Positions 19,657 to 28,972 of a DNA stretch of 64,000 nucleotides are shown piece by piece. The first letter of the stretch is position 1. The number at the start of each line of letters is the position of its first letter. This DNA comes from Entomomonas asaccharolytica (lineage in GTDB: Bacteria > Pseudomonadota > Gammaproteobacteria > Pseudomonadales > Pseudomonadaceae). The DNA is taken from assembly GCF_016653615.1 (NCBI RefSeq), contig NZ_CP067393.1, positions 2,185,673 through 2,249,672 of the forward strand. Direction: 5' to 3'. A model generated the notes under the pieces. It searched no databases, was not told where the DNA came from, and was given only the letters and a program-made list of their open reading frames with translations. A program made the translations under genes and the position numbers.

Positions 19657-19983
19657 TTAAATAGGTTCTACTTTAATCATTAACTCACCCATACTGTTTC
19701 TGAATGTTGAGTAACGGTATCTGGCTTTACTCATGTCATTCCATTGAATTGTACCTTCACAAATAAGCTGTTGAGTATCCTTATTAAACTTAATTGTTTT
19801 AAAATTATACAAATCAATAGCTTCAATATTCCGTGACTTAACTAAGCCATTAATATCCTCTCTCATTCCCATCCTAGCTTCAATTGTATTACAAATATTA
19901 TCTTGTGCTACAACATTAGATGAAGATAGCGCAATTACAGCCATAACAGATAAAAGTAAAGTTTTACTCTTTCTAATTTCCAT
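19657..19983 (-). CDS. Small secreted protein of unknown function
   Basis: I take the ATG at 19981-19983 (108 residues) rather than the upstream one, since it gives a normal Sec signal (KSKTLLLSVMAVIALSSSNVVAQ). The mature domain of about 80 residues has two Cys and a small alpha/beta pattern. I do not recognise a family. It stands alone between vgrG and the phage-control block. Confidence 0.55.
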   Translation of the reverse strand: MEIRKSKTLLLSVMAVIALSSSNVVAQDNICNTIEARMGMREDINGLVKSRNIEAIDLYNFKTIKFNKDTQQLICEGTIQWNDMSKARYRYSTFRNSMGELMIKVEPI

Positions 19984-20099
19984 AAAAATATCCAAGATGA
20001 TTAAAATCACAAAAAGAATACTATAAGTAGCGTTTTTGGTAAAGAGTAATCGAAAAGATTCATGTTGAGTCTTTTTGTTATCAGTGACAAAAATACTGT

Positions 20100-20321
20100 T
20101 TAATTAATGGTATCATTATGAAATAAATGGGCAGGGCTTACACCTAAGACTTCTGATAATTTGATGATATTCTCTAAAGAAATATTCCTCTCTCCTCTTT
20201 CTACAGAACCTATATAAGTTCTATGTAAAGAAGCTTTTTCTGCTAATTGTTCTTGAGATATTTTCAACTGTTTTCGATATTTTCGAACATTCTTACCGAA
20301 AATCTTTTTAATGTCATTCAT
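20100..20321 (-). CDS. XRE-family helix-turn-helix regulator
   Basis: The real start is most likely the ATG at 20319-20321 (73 residues); the longer upstream frame adds a Cys/Tyr-rich stretch unlike the family. The protein is almost only an HTH_3 domain: ISQEQLAEKASLHRTYIGSVERGERNISLENIIKLSEVLGVSP. Single-domain XRE proteins of this kind are repressors of phage and island genes. The gene is in the same direction as the antirepressor-like and alpA genes upstream, about 135 bases further on, so it may belong to the island control circuit. Confidence 0.85.
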   Translation of the reverse strand: MNDIKKIFGKNVRKYRKQLKISQEQLAEKASLHRTYIGSVERGERNISLENIIKLSEVLGVSPAHLFHNDTIN

Positions 20322-20456
20322 CCATATGATTATGGTTTGAATGATGACTTTGCATCTACAGACTTTAAGTAGCATTAAATAAAAACATGAATATAGTGAC
20401 TGATAGCCTCTATATTCTATAAACAACAGTATCTAATATATAGTTAAAAACTCTGT

Positions 20457-20849
20457 CTAACTCAGCTTTAATGGTAATAAATCACCTAAATAGAGATTAA
20501 CAATAAATTTTGCTCCTTTTTTTGTAAGCAAAGGCATACGCTCCTTCTTCTTATTGTAGAGATAACCATTCTCTAAAGCTTTTTGTGTAACGATCCAATA
20601 CCCTCTTAGGTTAACTACCCAACCTATTTCTTCTAAGCATGAATTAATTTTTCTGCTATTAATTCTTGGAAGTTTGTAAGCAAGTTCAACTGTTGTCATA
20701 TTTTCTTGAAAACAATCTTTCATTATCTTATCAATCTTATATTTGTGAGACGATTTCTCTACTTTTTCTAGCTCATCTGCAAGATATCTAAAAAAATCTG
20801 GTGTTAGCAAATCAGTATATGAGCAGTTTTCTTTTTCTATTGTTATCAT
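20457..20849 (-). CDS. Phage antirepressor-like protein (KilA-C-like)
   Basis: The 130-residue protein begins four bases after the alpA stop and has the GGGG of its ribosome site overlapping that stop, so the two genes are translated together. The C-terminal half (LPRINSRKINSCLEEIGWVV, then GYWIVTQKALENGYLY) has the layout of the KilA-C DNA-binding domain found at the end of phage antirepressors. I am moderately sure. It probably relieves repression of island genes or takes part in DNA binding with AlpA. Confidence 0.55.
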   Translation of the reverse strand: MITIEKENCSYTDLLTPDFFRYLADELEKVEKSSHKYKIDKIMKDCFQENMTTVELAYKLPRINSRKINSCLEEIGWVVNLRGYWIVTQKALENGYLYNKKKERMPLLTKKGAKFIVNLYLGDLLPLKLS

Positions 20850-20852
20850 ATC

Positions 20853-21029
20853 TTACCCCATTACCCCAGAGATCCAACCCTGAACCTCATTAAATGACCA
20901 AAAGCTGGATTTACCAAACTTTCTATTTTCTGGAAACCTTCCTTGTTTCATATAGTTATAGATACTGCTTCTTGATAATCCTGTATATTCCATAACCATT
21001 TCAATTCTAATCAATTTTTCTTCTTTCAT
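20853..21029 (-). CDS. alpA: AlpA-family excisionase/regulator
   Basis: This 58-residue reading frame encodes a classic AlpA protein: LIRIEMVMEYTGLSRSSIYN, then MKQGRFPENRKFG, and W..NEVQGWI at the end. AlpA proteins are winged HTH activators or excisionases that switch on the integrase or excision in P4-like elements. GAGAGG lies nine bases before the ATG. The gene heads the alpA-antirepressor run and reads in the same direction as the integrase, which ends 446 bases upstream of it. Confidence 0.88.
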   Translation of the reverse strand: MKEEKLIRIEMVMEYTGLSRSSIYNYMKQGRFPENRKFGKSSFWSFNEVQGWISGVMG

Positions 21030-21475
21030 TCTTAATTACCTCTCTATCATTTATTTCATTTTAATTTCCTCATTTTGGAAAACGTTCAAATTGACAAAAA
21101 TACACGTAGCACACTAACTCATTTGAGTCTCCTTTTTTTAAGCAATAAAAATCCCCTTATAAACCATAAAATGGTAATAACATAAAAATATCATTAGATT
21201 GTATAAGTGATCTGTTTAGTTAATTATTCTCTTTTTTTATAACTATGCGTATCTGCAATTCATTTACAGTTATTAGAAACGCAAAAATACCATGTAATAA
21301 TTATTTTTTCTGATAACTCTAAAATGGTATATGTGTTTTATATAAGAGATGAATAAGGTTTATTTTTATACCTTATTCTAAAATTATACCATAAACTAAC
21401 AAATTGTCAATACAAACTTATTTGCAATAAATAAATTATATACTATAATGCAAGGTTTATTTTTTCTTATATATT
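21030..21475. promoter_or_regulatory. Control region between alpA and the integrase gene
   Basis: This 446-base region has no gene and must carry the alpA promoter. It contains a cluster of ACCAT/ATGGT elements: the palindrome CCATAAAATGG at about 21164-21174, TACCAT near 21289, ATGGTA near 21324 and TACCAT near 21387. Repeats of this kind upstream of alpA could be operators for the AlpA or XRE protein. That role is inference. Confidence 0.4.
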
Positions 21476-22765
21476 TTATTCTTTAAATTTGTAAGGGGCT
21501 GTATAGCCTTTTGCTTTTACATGTTCTATGTAGTTACTCCACCATTGCATCATTTCCATACGTTCTTCTAAATGCTTTGCTTTGTTTGTGTAAGCTGCTC
21601 TTACATTGTTGCGTTCTTGATGACTCATTTGACGTTCTATGGAGTCTTCTGTGAACTTACCACTTTCATTGAGGGCACTACAGGCTAGTGTTCTAAATCC
21701 ATGCCCACAGATTTCTGTTTTGGTGTCATAACCAAGTTTTCTAAGTGCTTGGTTGATACAGTTTTCAGAAAGTGGTTTTATTCCATCATAGGTGAATATG
21801 AGGTCGTAATCCCCTGTAATTTGTTTTAGTTCTGTAAGCAGGGTAATAACTTGTTGTGATAAGGGGATTAGGTGAATATCTTTCATCTTAGTTCCTCGCT
21901 CTGACCCTCTAGCATTTTGAATGGGTTGTCGATGAGGAGGTATTGTCCATATTTTTTCTTGAAAGTTTATTTCTTGCCATGTAGCAAATCTGAGTTCGCT
22001 AGAACGTACAAAGAGGTGAAGACTTATTATTAAAGCATAACGAGTTACTAGATGGTTAGGATAGTTGTAGATAGCTGTTGTTAGCTCTCCTATTCGTTCT
22101 ATAGGTAAAGCAGGTCTATGTGTCTTTTTTGCATTCACTTTGAATTGGTCTAAATCTACAGCAGGATTAGTATTGATGATGTTTCTAAAAAGAGCAAGAC
22201 TCATAGTACCTCTTATTATTTGCCTTACTGTTTTAGTGACATCTAGATAGCCTTTGTCTTTAACTGCTTGTATTACCGCCAGCAGTTCTTGGAAGTTGAT
22301 ATTGTGAACTGGTCTTTTACCCAGTTTAGGTAGGATGTAGTTTTCTACTATTCTAGTCATTTTCTTAATATGTATAGCAGACCATTGTTTAGCTTTAGCT
22401 TCTTCTATTAACCAACTTCTAACCAATGGTTCAAAAGTAAGTGCTTCATCTTGGTTTTTAGTTTTCTGTTGTTGTTTGAAGATAGCGGGGTCTATATGTT
22501 GGCTGAGTAGTTCTTTTATCTCTTGCCTTTTTTCCCTTGCTTGTTTAAGTGAAACTGTTGGATAGTTACCTAATGACATTAAGCTTTCTTTACCATCTGG
22601 CTTATAGTATTTTATTTTCCAGATTTTTTTACTATTGGTTCTAACCAATAGAAATAATCCTTCACCATCAAATAGTTTGTAGTCCTTTTCTTTTGCTTTA
22701 GCATTATTGCATTTAGTATCTGTTAGAGAAGCTACAGGTCTTGCCATATTAATACTCGAACTCAC
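21476..22765 (-). CDS. int: P4-type tyrosine integrase
   Basis: The 429-residue integrase is complete. An N-terminal arm-binding DUF4102 domain (SLTDTKCNNAKAKEKDYKLFDGEGLFLLV) is followed by a core-binding domain near 140-215 and a catalytic domain with RSSELR, HGFRTLACSAL, QMSHQERNNVRAAY and the Tyr. It recombines the tRNA-Gly att sites. The longest frame starts at GTG 22765; an ATG at 22745-22747 giving MARPVASLTD is an equally plausible start. Neither has a strong ribosome site. It points inward, its 5' end 175 bases from attR, so its promoter lies by the att site. Confidence 0.96.
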   Translation of the reverse strand: MSSSINMARPVASLTDTKCNNAKAKEKDYKLFDGEGLFLLVRTNSKKIWKIKYYKPDGKESLMSLGNYPTVSLKQAREKRQEIKELLSQHIDPAIFKQQQKTKNQDEALTFEPLVRSWLIEEAKAKQWSAIHIKKMTRIVENYILPKLGKRPVHNINFQELLAVIQAVKDKGYLDVTKTVRQIIRGTMSLALFRNIINTNPAVDLDQFKVNAKKTHRPALPIERIGELTTAIYNYPNHLVTRYALIISLHLFVRSSELRFATWQEINFQEKIWTIPPHRQPIQNARGSERGTKMKDIHLIPLSQQVITLLTELKQITGDYDLIFTYDGIKPLSENCINQALRKLGYDTKTEICGHGFRTLACSALNESGKFTEDSIERQMSHQERNNVRAAYTNKAKHLEERMEMMQWWSNYIEHVKAKGYTAPYKFKE

Positions 22766-22939
22766 GACTTTATAAGGTTAATAATAAGGGTTATAAATAT
22801 GACCCCTATAATAACCCCTATTATATTGTGCTGTCCATAAATACACCATTGTGTATTATTGTATAAAGTCTCAATATACCAATACATATAAAGTAATCTA
22901 TAATTAATACAGAATAATATTAAACATTATATTGGCGCG

Positions 22940-22953
22940 CGTCTTCCGCTCCA
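22940..22953 (+). other. attR: repeat of tRNA-Gly 3' end
   Basis: CGTCTTCCGCTCCA is an exact 14-bp copy of the tRNA-Gly 3' end at 5064-5077 and in the same orientation. It closes the element of about 17.9 kb that ends with the integrase gene. Confidence 0.85.
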
Positions 22954-23343
22954 TATTCAATTTCTTATTAAAAATCAATAGCTTATATTTAGCTATTATT
23001 AGCCTAATTTTATTAGTATATCACCATCTTAATTTATCTAATTCGTTGATATTTGGTATTTTTTAGTACTTTTCTAAAGTGTTTTTTTAATTTTTAATAA
23101 ACTATTATTAATCAAATGGCACTATAAATGATACTAAATTTAAAAAATTCATTATTAATTAAAATAACCATTTGGTAATTCAATTATTTTTCCTATGATT
23201 CTGAGTAGTACGTTACGCGCTACCTTTATCTAGAGATATTTATAGCTTTATTTTTAACCATTAGATCTATTATCACTACATCCTCTTTTTAGCAGATATA
23301 TTTCAAAGCTGGCAATCCCAGAAATAAAAAACTTCAAATTTCA
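22954..23343. other. Non-coding DNA beyond attR
   Basis: AT-rich sequence with many stops in all frames; nothing recognisable. Confidence 0.4.
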
Positions 23344-23469
23344 ATGGTATGTACTGTAATGTTGGCTAATTTATGTTATCAGTCTGGTCAAACAAACTTA
23401 CTTGAAGTACTAGATACACAATGGGCATTATTTAACTCAGAAATAGAGTTAGTTAAAAGTACAACTTAA
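23344..23469 (+). pseudogene. Relic of a TolC/NodT-family outer-membrane efflux protein (C-terminal end)
   Basis: The 41-codon open frame contains ANLCYQSGQTNLLEVLDTQ and then ALFNSEIELV, which is the conserved YxxGxxxLLxVLDxQ...L..A...L repeat near the end of TolC/NodT outer-membrane channels. Everything before it has been lost. It marks an older gene destroyed near the island border. It is too short to be functional. Confidence 0.7.
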
Positions 23470-23976
23470 TGTAGTGACTAACCGATACCAAGTATTAGGA
23501 AAGTACTGGAAATAAACCAAAACAAGTTATTTAGTTATATTAATCTATTAATTTGTACTGTAGCAGTGAAACTCAAAAATCATAGCAATTATTGTAAAAT
23601 AATGCCATTTTCATTGTTACTAAAGTAAATTTAGAGAATAAGAGACTTAAAAGTCAATTGAGGAAATAATAAAAATAAGACTTTTCAATTTTTATAAAAA
23701 TACTTAAAAAACTATTAATTGAACTTAATCAAAAAATTAACTATTAATCAATCAGTCATAAATTTGAACCATACACTAGCCTCCAACTACTACTTTTTAC
23801 TTTCAGAACATTACTGTTCTATAAAGTTAAATAAAAACTATAAAAGCATCTTTACCTTCTTTTTTTATTGCGGCAGAAGCGCTTGAAGGTTATGTACGTA
23901 CGTATAACACTTGACGCCTACCGCGACCTTGACAAAGAACAACGCAACGCATAGCGACTGTTTAAGGAACATTGCT
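23470..23976. other. Spacer leading into GC-rich segment
   Basis: No gene. Composition changes abruptly around 23865-23880, from AT-rich local DNA to GC-rich DNA that continues through the autotransporter gene; this looks like a transfer junction. Confidence 0.5.
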
Positions 23977-26565
23977 CTAAAAAACGAAGCGGTAGCCAAC
24001 GTTTACCTGCTTCTTGTCAAAACGGCTGCCACTTGCATAGTCCACGTCCACATAGAGGGAATGACGGTTCGCGATCTCGCCCGTTACCCCCAGCCCTACG
24101 TCCAGCCATTCTCCCTTGTAGTTGTAATTATTGTGGAACACTTTGTTGTAATGCACGTCCACATCGGCCGTGAATTCCCTCACATAACCGGCCTTGAGAT
24201 AGACATTCAGCGGTATCTGGCTTTCCTTGAGGTTATAGCCCATTAGCCCGCCAGCGCGAAACAGTGTGGAATCATATGCGCTCATCTTCGTATCCAAGCC
24301 GTTGTTGGAAGAAAAGGATACCTTATTTTGATACGTATACACCCCCTGCACCTGCGGTTCCACGTAAAAACCCTGCCGATTTTCGGCAAAGTAAAACCGT
24401 TTACCGATTTCCAAGCCGAAAGTGTAGGCGTTGCTCGAACCATCTCCTTTAACCGTCATGCCTTGGCTGTCCGAGGTCTTAAACTGGTTCCGGATATGCG
24501 ATACTTTGGCAGTGGCGTCGATATAGAGATCGTCCTCAGTACCCCAAAGAGCATAGAGACCAGCATGGAAGCTCTTCATATCACTGCTGGACTTGTCATG
24601 CTCTGGGCTGCCCCACGTATAGCCACCCATAACGCCCACAAAAAACTTGTCACTGATCGAACTCAGGTTTTTATCAGCCCCGAACTGAATTCCGTAATAA
24701 TCCATGGAATATTTGGAAAGTTGATGAAACTCTGTGGCGTCCAAACGGCCGACAAAGCTCCTTGCCCATACGTCACCCTCTCGAGTGTGTCTAAGATCGC
24801 CCATCCTTTGCAACAATGTCTGGAGCTCAATATAGGTTATAACGTAGTTGGTGGTTATGAAGTTGGACGATGTTTCGGCTGGTCTGTTGAGATCGGGTGG
24901 AACCCCAGTTCCAGTTCCACCTCCACCGCCACTACCACTGCCGCCACCTCCACCGCCGCCACCCGGATTAGTCACGCCCCCGTCGGCCACGAGATACCAG
25001 TGTCCATCGCTGTTTTGAATGAGCTTGTAAGTGTATTGGCCTATGTCCACAGATTTTCCCTGATAGAGCGAGAAGCTCCCGCCGCCATCAACGCTGTGCA
25101 CAAGCTTCAATACTTCCTGCCCGTTGACAGCCACGCTACCGAGTCCGAGCTGGGCACTGGGGACAAGCAAACTGTGGCTGCCGCCGGTGTTGGTGACATG
25201 AATAAGGTCACCGTCATTGTAAGCACCTACCCCAATCCCATTAACATGAGGCCGCAATTCAAAATTACCGTTGCCTGATAAATTGAGAATGTCCAGTTGA
25301 ACCCTGTTGGCCGCCCCATTCATATTGTAGTTCTGCGCCCCTAGATACACCCAAGCTCCGTCGCTCAGGGAAAGATTGGACACAGCGGAGGCGTATTGGG
25401 TGCCTGTGGCCCCGTTGGCCGCCGATATACGGTTGGATTGGGTGACATACCAGGCAGTTCCTGAGCCATTCAGAGAAATATCGGCATTCCCCCACTCAAT
25501 CGCGCTGGAGCCCTTAAGCCAACTGTTGCCGTTGAGAGTAAACGTGGCTGTCGTGCCCGCCCCAGTGAAAAGGTCGCCCGTCAGATTACTACTGTCGTTA
25601 AGGGTCACCGTCGTGCTTCCGCCAGGCTCCGTATTGACATTCCCGACCCAGCGGCTGGCGTCGTTAAGGGTAAATGTTGACTGACTGCCACCCAAAGTGG
25701 TCAGGTCGCCACTAATCGTGGTGTTATCATTGGTGGTGAAGGTCAGTATGCCGCTCCCGCTCACGTCCATGTTACCAGTGTATGAAGCGCTGTCCCACAA
25801 GGTGAAGTGCGAAGTGCCACTGCCTTGTACAGTAAGGTCGCCATCCACGAACGAAGTGCCGCTGGCATAGAGATCAAGGACCGAGGAACCGCTTTCGGAT
25901 ATGATTGGGCCGTGCAGGCTGGCTGAGTCACTGAGATAGAGTGTGAGCTTGCCGCCAGAGGTCACTGTCAGACCGCTGGACATCGTCGTCCTGTCCCTTG
26001 CGCGGACAGTGATGTTGGTTGAGGAACCTCCAGTGATCTGACCGCTAATTTCAGCGTCATCTGCTAAATTCAACTCCACCATGCCACCAGAACTCTCAAG
26101 AAGTAAATCGCCGATATAATGTGCGTTTCCGTAGAGGTAGATGTTCGCGTGCGCTCCATTGTTGATGTCCAGAACCCCGTGAAAGGTCGAGTCGCCTCCA
26201 GCCGTCAGGTATAGATGCCCTCCCAAGGTGCCTTCTATACGTCCGGTGACGGAAACGTCGTCCAGAGTCGAGACTCTTACTATACCAGTGTCGTGAACCG
26301 TGAGGTTGCCCTGAAGAATATCGTCCCCACTAAAGGTATAGGACAAATCCTGGCCAGAACCGACATCAATGTCTCCAGTATAGACAGTCGCTACGGACGA
26401 ACCAGCATGGAAGAACAAAGCAAAAAACAAGGTCGCGATACAGCTAGTAATTTCAACATCATGTGTATGAGTATTAAATATCTCTTTTTCTTCATAAATC
26501 TGCGCTGTATTCTTCTTAATAGCAGATTCCAGATTTTTTAATGAAAAAGTTTTCACTATTGTCAT
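23977..26565 (-). CDS. Classical (type Va) autotransporter, GC-rich, probably recently acquired
   Basis: From the ATG at 26563-26565 (GGGGA eight bases upstream) the protein is 862 residues. It has an unusually long N-region, then the hydrophobic signal core (IATLFFALFFHAG), and a passenger of about 450 residues made of beta-helix turns with recurrent S-x-T/N, G-D-L and TLND steps. A poly-Gly linker lies near 535-555, and the C-terminal 280 residues form an autotransporter beta-barrel ending in YRFVF with the terminal Phe needed for outer-membrane insertion. The function may be adhesion; nothing specific is visible. By eye, base composition is far richer in GC than every neighbour from about 23870 to 26455, while the first 35 codons are AT-rich. 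Open frames on the opposite strand are shadows of this composition. Confidence 0.85.
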   Translation of the reverse strand: MTIVKTFSLKNLESAIKKNTAQIYEEKEIFNTHTHDVEITSCIATLFFALFFHAGSSVATVYTGDIDVGSGQDLSYTFSGDDILQGNLTVHDTGIVRVSTLDDVSVTGRIEGTLGGHLYLTAGGDSTFHGVLDINNGAHANIYLYGNAHYIGDLLLESSGGMVELNLADDAEISGQITGGSSTNITVRARDRTTMSSGLTVTSGGKLTLYLSDSASLHGPIISESGSSVLDLYASGTSFVDGDLTVQGSGTSHFTLWDSASYTGNMDVSGSGILTFTTNDNTTISGDLTTLGGSQSTFTLNDASRWVGNVNTEPGGSTTVTLNDSSNLTGDLFTGAGTTATFTLNGNSWLKGSSAIEWGNADISLNGSGTAWYVTQSNRISAANGATGTQYASAVSNLSLSDGAWVYLGAQNYNMNGAANRVQLDILNLSGNGNFELRPHVNGIGVGAYNDGDLIHVTNTGGSHSLLVPSAQLGLGSVAVNGQEVLKLVHSVDGGGSFSLYQGKSVDIGQYTYKLIQNSDGHWYLVADGGVTNPGGGGGGGGSGSGGGGGTGTGVPPDLNRPAETSSNFITTNYVITYIELQTLLQRMGDLRHTREGDVWARSFVGRLDATEFHQLSKYSMDYYGIQFGADKNLSSISDKFFVGVMGGYTWGSPEHDKSSSDMKSFHAGLYALWGTEDDLYIDATAKVSHIRNQFKTSDSQGMTVKGDGSSNAYTFGLEIGKRFYFAENRQGFYVEPQVQGVYTYQNKVSFSSNNGLDTKMSAYDSTLFRAGGLMGYNLKESQIPLNVYLKAGYVREFTADVDVHYNKVFHNNYNYKGEWLDVGLGVTGEIANRHSLYVDVDYASGSRFDKKQVNVGYRFVF

Positions 26566-26809
26566 ACACCATATCCCCAAAAATATTCTTAACATTACAT
26601 ACAGGTGATTTTATCTGTATATTCATATTTAACTCTTAAAATAACGATTTAGATTATTTTTTAAGTAAAGCATATTTCATAAGATTTATTAGAGCAATGC
26701 GACGATATGCTTAAAATTTAAATGAATATCTTGCAAATCACACATAGATATATTTGGGAATAGTCCAATATAGTTGTTCGGGTTTTTATTTGTTTGTTGT
26801 TTATCTAGT

Positions 26810-27936
26810 CTAGTTAGCTTTTGCTAATTTAAAGACTTCCTTCCACCAGTTAGCAAAATTGAGTTTATGCCCATCAAGCCAAATGGGTTGTCCAATAATC
26901 GGGGTTATAAGTTGGAATTTTTGTTTTAGTCTTGCCTCTGTAATACCAATAAAAGACTCATTCCATGTATGCCTTGATATCGAAAATTTACCAATATGCA
27001 TAGCAATAAAATCTTTGTATGTAAGTCATCAGCAGGTTGTACTGCTTCTTCTGGTATCATATGGATAAAGAGCCAACGTGAATCATATTGGCTCCTATCT
27101 AATATAACTAAATCAAACTCACCTAATGCATCACCAATTTCTTTAAAATGAGGATCATAGCCACTGCCCTCCCTGAAGAAGATTTTATGTTGAGGTGTTT
27201 GTAGTGCAAAAGCTGCCCATAATGTTTTATTTTTATCAAATAATCGACCTGAATAATGACGAGTAGGAAGTATATAAACAGTAAGCTCAGAATCAGCATG
27301 AAAGGATGTTTGCCAAACAACTTCATGGATGTTCTCAGATAGATAACCCCAATACTCTAAGTGTGAACCAATACCTAATGGTGTAATTACTTGACGGTCT
27401 TTATTACTTAATTGGGTGATAGTTGGATAATCCAGATGATCCCAGTGGTCATGTGAAATTAATAAATAATGATTTCAGGTATATCTTTTACAGTATAGAT
27501 ACTCGTGCCATTAAAAACTTTGTTGATAAAAGATAGAGGTGAAGCAAAATTGCTTAACATTGGATCTATCAAAATCCGCTGTCTATTTAATTGGATAAAG
27601 TAAGAAGAATGTCCTAACCAGATCACAACATCTCGACTTTTACATAAAGTATGTAAATTAGTTTTAAAAGTCGGAATATCAGAAAATGGTGTTGTTTGTG
27701 CTTTTTCTACCCAAAATTGCTCCAAATAATCGAAAGACTGGTTGCTCCCTCAATTAACGTGGATGTTGGAATTGTATTTTGAAACTCACCATTATGGAAT
27801 TGATAGATTGCTGAAGTTGTTCAAAGTGTACACCAATAGGATTTTTACCAAATTTTGGATAATGTAAAAACACACGTACTCCTAATATAAAACAGATGAG
27901 CATAACGATAAAAATAAGTAAAAACTTAGTAAATAT
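26810..27936 (-). pseudogene. Broken metallo-beta-lactamase-fold hydrolase (NAPE-PLD/UlaG-like)
   Basis: Read in pieces, the minus strand encodes an N-terminal membrane anchor (KFLLIFIVMLICFILG). Next come HNGEFQNTIPTSTLIEGA, then DVVIWLGHSSYFIQL and RILIDPMLS, then after another frame change LLISHDHWDHLDYPTI with the metal motif H-x-H-x-D-H. It ends with FFREGSGYDPHF and a C-terminal part. At least three frameshifts separate these pieces (around 27800, 27725 and 27470), so no functional protein can be made. Intact relatives are membrane-anchored MBL-fold hydrolases. It lies downstream of the aldo/keto reductase gene in the same direction and was probably its operon partner. Confidence 0.8.
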
Positions 27937-27941
27937 TTTAA

Positions 27942-28889
27942 TTAATACCAGTCGTGCTTTTCATTACGGTCAAGAGTATTGATTTTAGCCATTTCCTCTT
28001 CCGTCAGCTCAAAATCAAATATATTTAAATTTTCTCTGATATGGTCTGGATTACTTGAGCCTGGTATGACAACCACACTTTTTTGCAAATTCCATCTAAG
28101 AATGACTTGTGCAGAAGACTTGTTATGTGCCTGTGCAATCTCTAAGATAGTGGGATTATTGAGTAACTCTTTAGTATGACCACGTCCGCCTAGTGGATAC
28201 CAACCCTGCACAACAATTCCTTTACTCTGTATAAAAAGAATCACATTATTGTCCTGATAATAGGGGTGTATTTCGTTCTGGACCAGCGCAGGTGTGATCG
28301 TAATTTGTGGGAGAAATTTATCTAGTTCAGTAATATAATAACAAGATAGTCCTATGGAGCGTATTTTACCGTCTTTCACTGCCTCTTCCATTGCTTTGTA
28401 AGCTTCTACATCTTGTCTACCAGGATGATGCAATAACATCATATCAATATAACCAACATCAAGTTTTTGAAAGGCTTCTTCAATAGCCGCTTCAGCACGA
28501 GCATACTGGCTTGGATATAATTTAGTAATGATAAAAATTTCTTCACGGGGAATACCAGATTGTCGGACTGCCTGCCCAACACATTTTTCATTGCCATATA
28601 TAAATGCAGTATCAATTAGACGGCCACCTGCTTTGAGGTGTTCAGAAACAGATCGAACACAAACCTCTTCTTTTAGGCTATAGGTTCCTAATCCTGAAAT
28701 AGGCATTCGATAGCCACTGTTAAGTAAAACCATTTTTGTGGCAAAATTAAAAGAACCAATATCTTGAGAATTTTTTGCTAGTGTTCTTTTTGACATTATT
28801 GATATCTCCCGACTTTCCTCAGCCTGACATCCTACCGATACTAACAATATTATAATAAGTATAAAAATATTGATTTTTTTATTAGTCAT
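27942..28889 (-). CDS. Aldo/keto reductase with lipoprotein-like signal
   Basis: The 315-residue protein is a standard NAD(P)H-dependent aldo/keto reductase barrel. The catalytic tetrad is visible as Asp93 and Tyr98 (LIDTAFIYGNE), Lys123 (IITKLYP) and His154 (LLHHPG), and the cofactor loop as VVIPGSSNPDHIREN. Unusually, it starts with a hydrophobic segment and SVGC, a lipobox-like sequence with Cys21, so it may be exported. An internal ATG at residue 32 or 53 would give the ordinary cytoplasmic form. It lies between a broken MBL hydrolase and an exported flavodoxin-fold enzyme. Substrates are unknown. Confidence 0.88.
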   Translation of the reverse strand: MTNKKINIFILIIILLVSVGCQAEESREISIMSKRTLAKNSQDIGSFNFATKMVLLNSGYRMPISGLGTYSLKEEVCVRSVSEHLKAGGRLIDTAFIYGNEKCVGQAVRQSGIPREEIFIITKLYPSQYARAEAAIEEAFQKLDVGYIDMMLLHHPGRQDVEAYKAMEEAVKDGKIRSIGLSCYYITELDKFLPQITITPALVQNEIHPYYQDNNVILFIQSKGIVVQGWYPLGGRGHTKELLNNPTILEIAQAHNKSSAQVILRWNLQKSVVVIPGSSNPDHIRENLNIFDFELTEEEMAKINTLDRNEKHDWY

Positions 28890-28972
28890 GGCTAATTTTC
28901 CATAATGCTTTGTAGGTTCCTTGCTTAGTAACCTTTTATCATCAAGTATAAGCTTGGTTCATTTTTAACACG

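Noticed and set aside
24264-25684. Several long plus-strand open frames (up to about 316 codons)
   Set aside because: They lie opposite the GC-rich autotransporter gene. High GC makes chance open frames common, and none shows a coherent domain or ribosome site.
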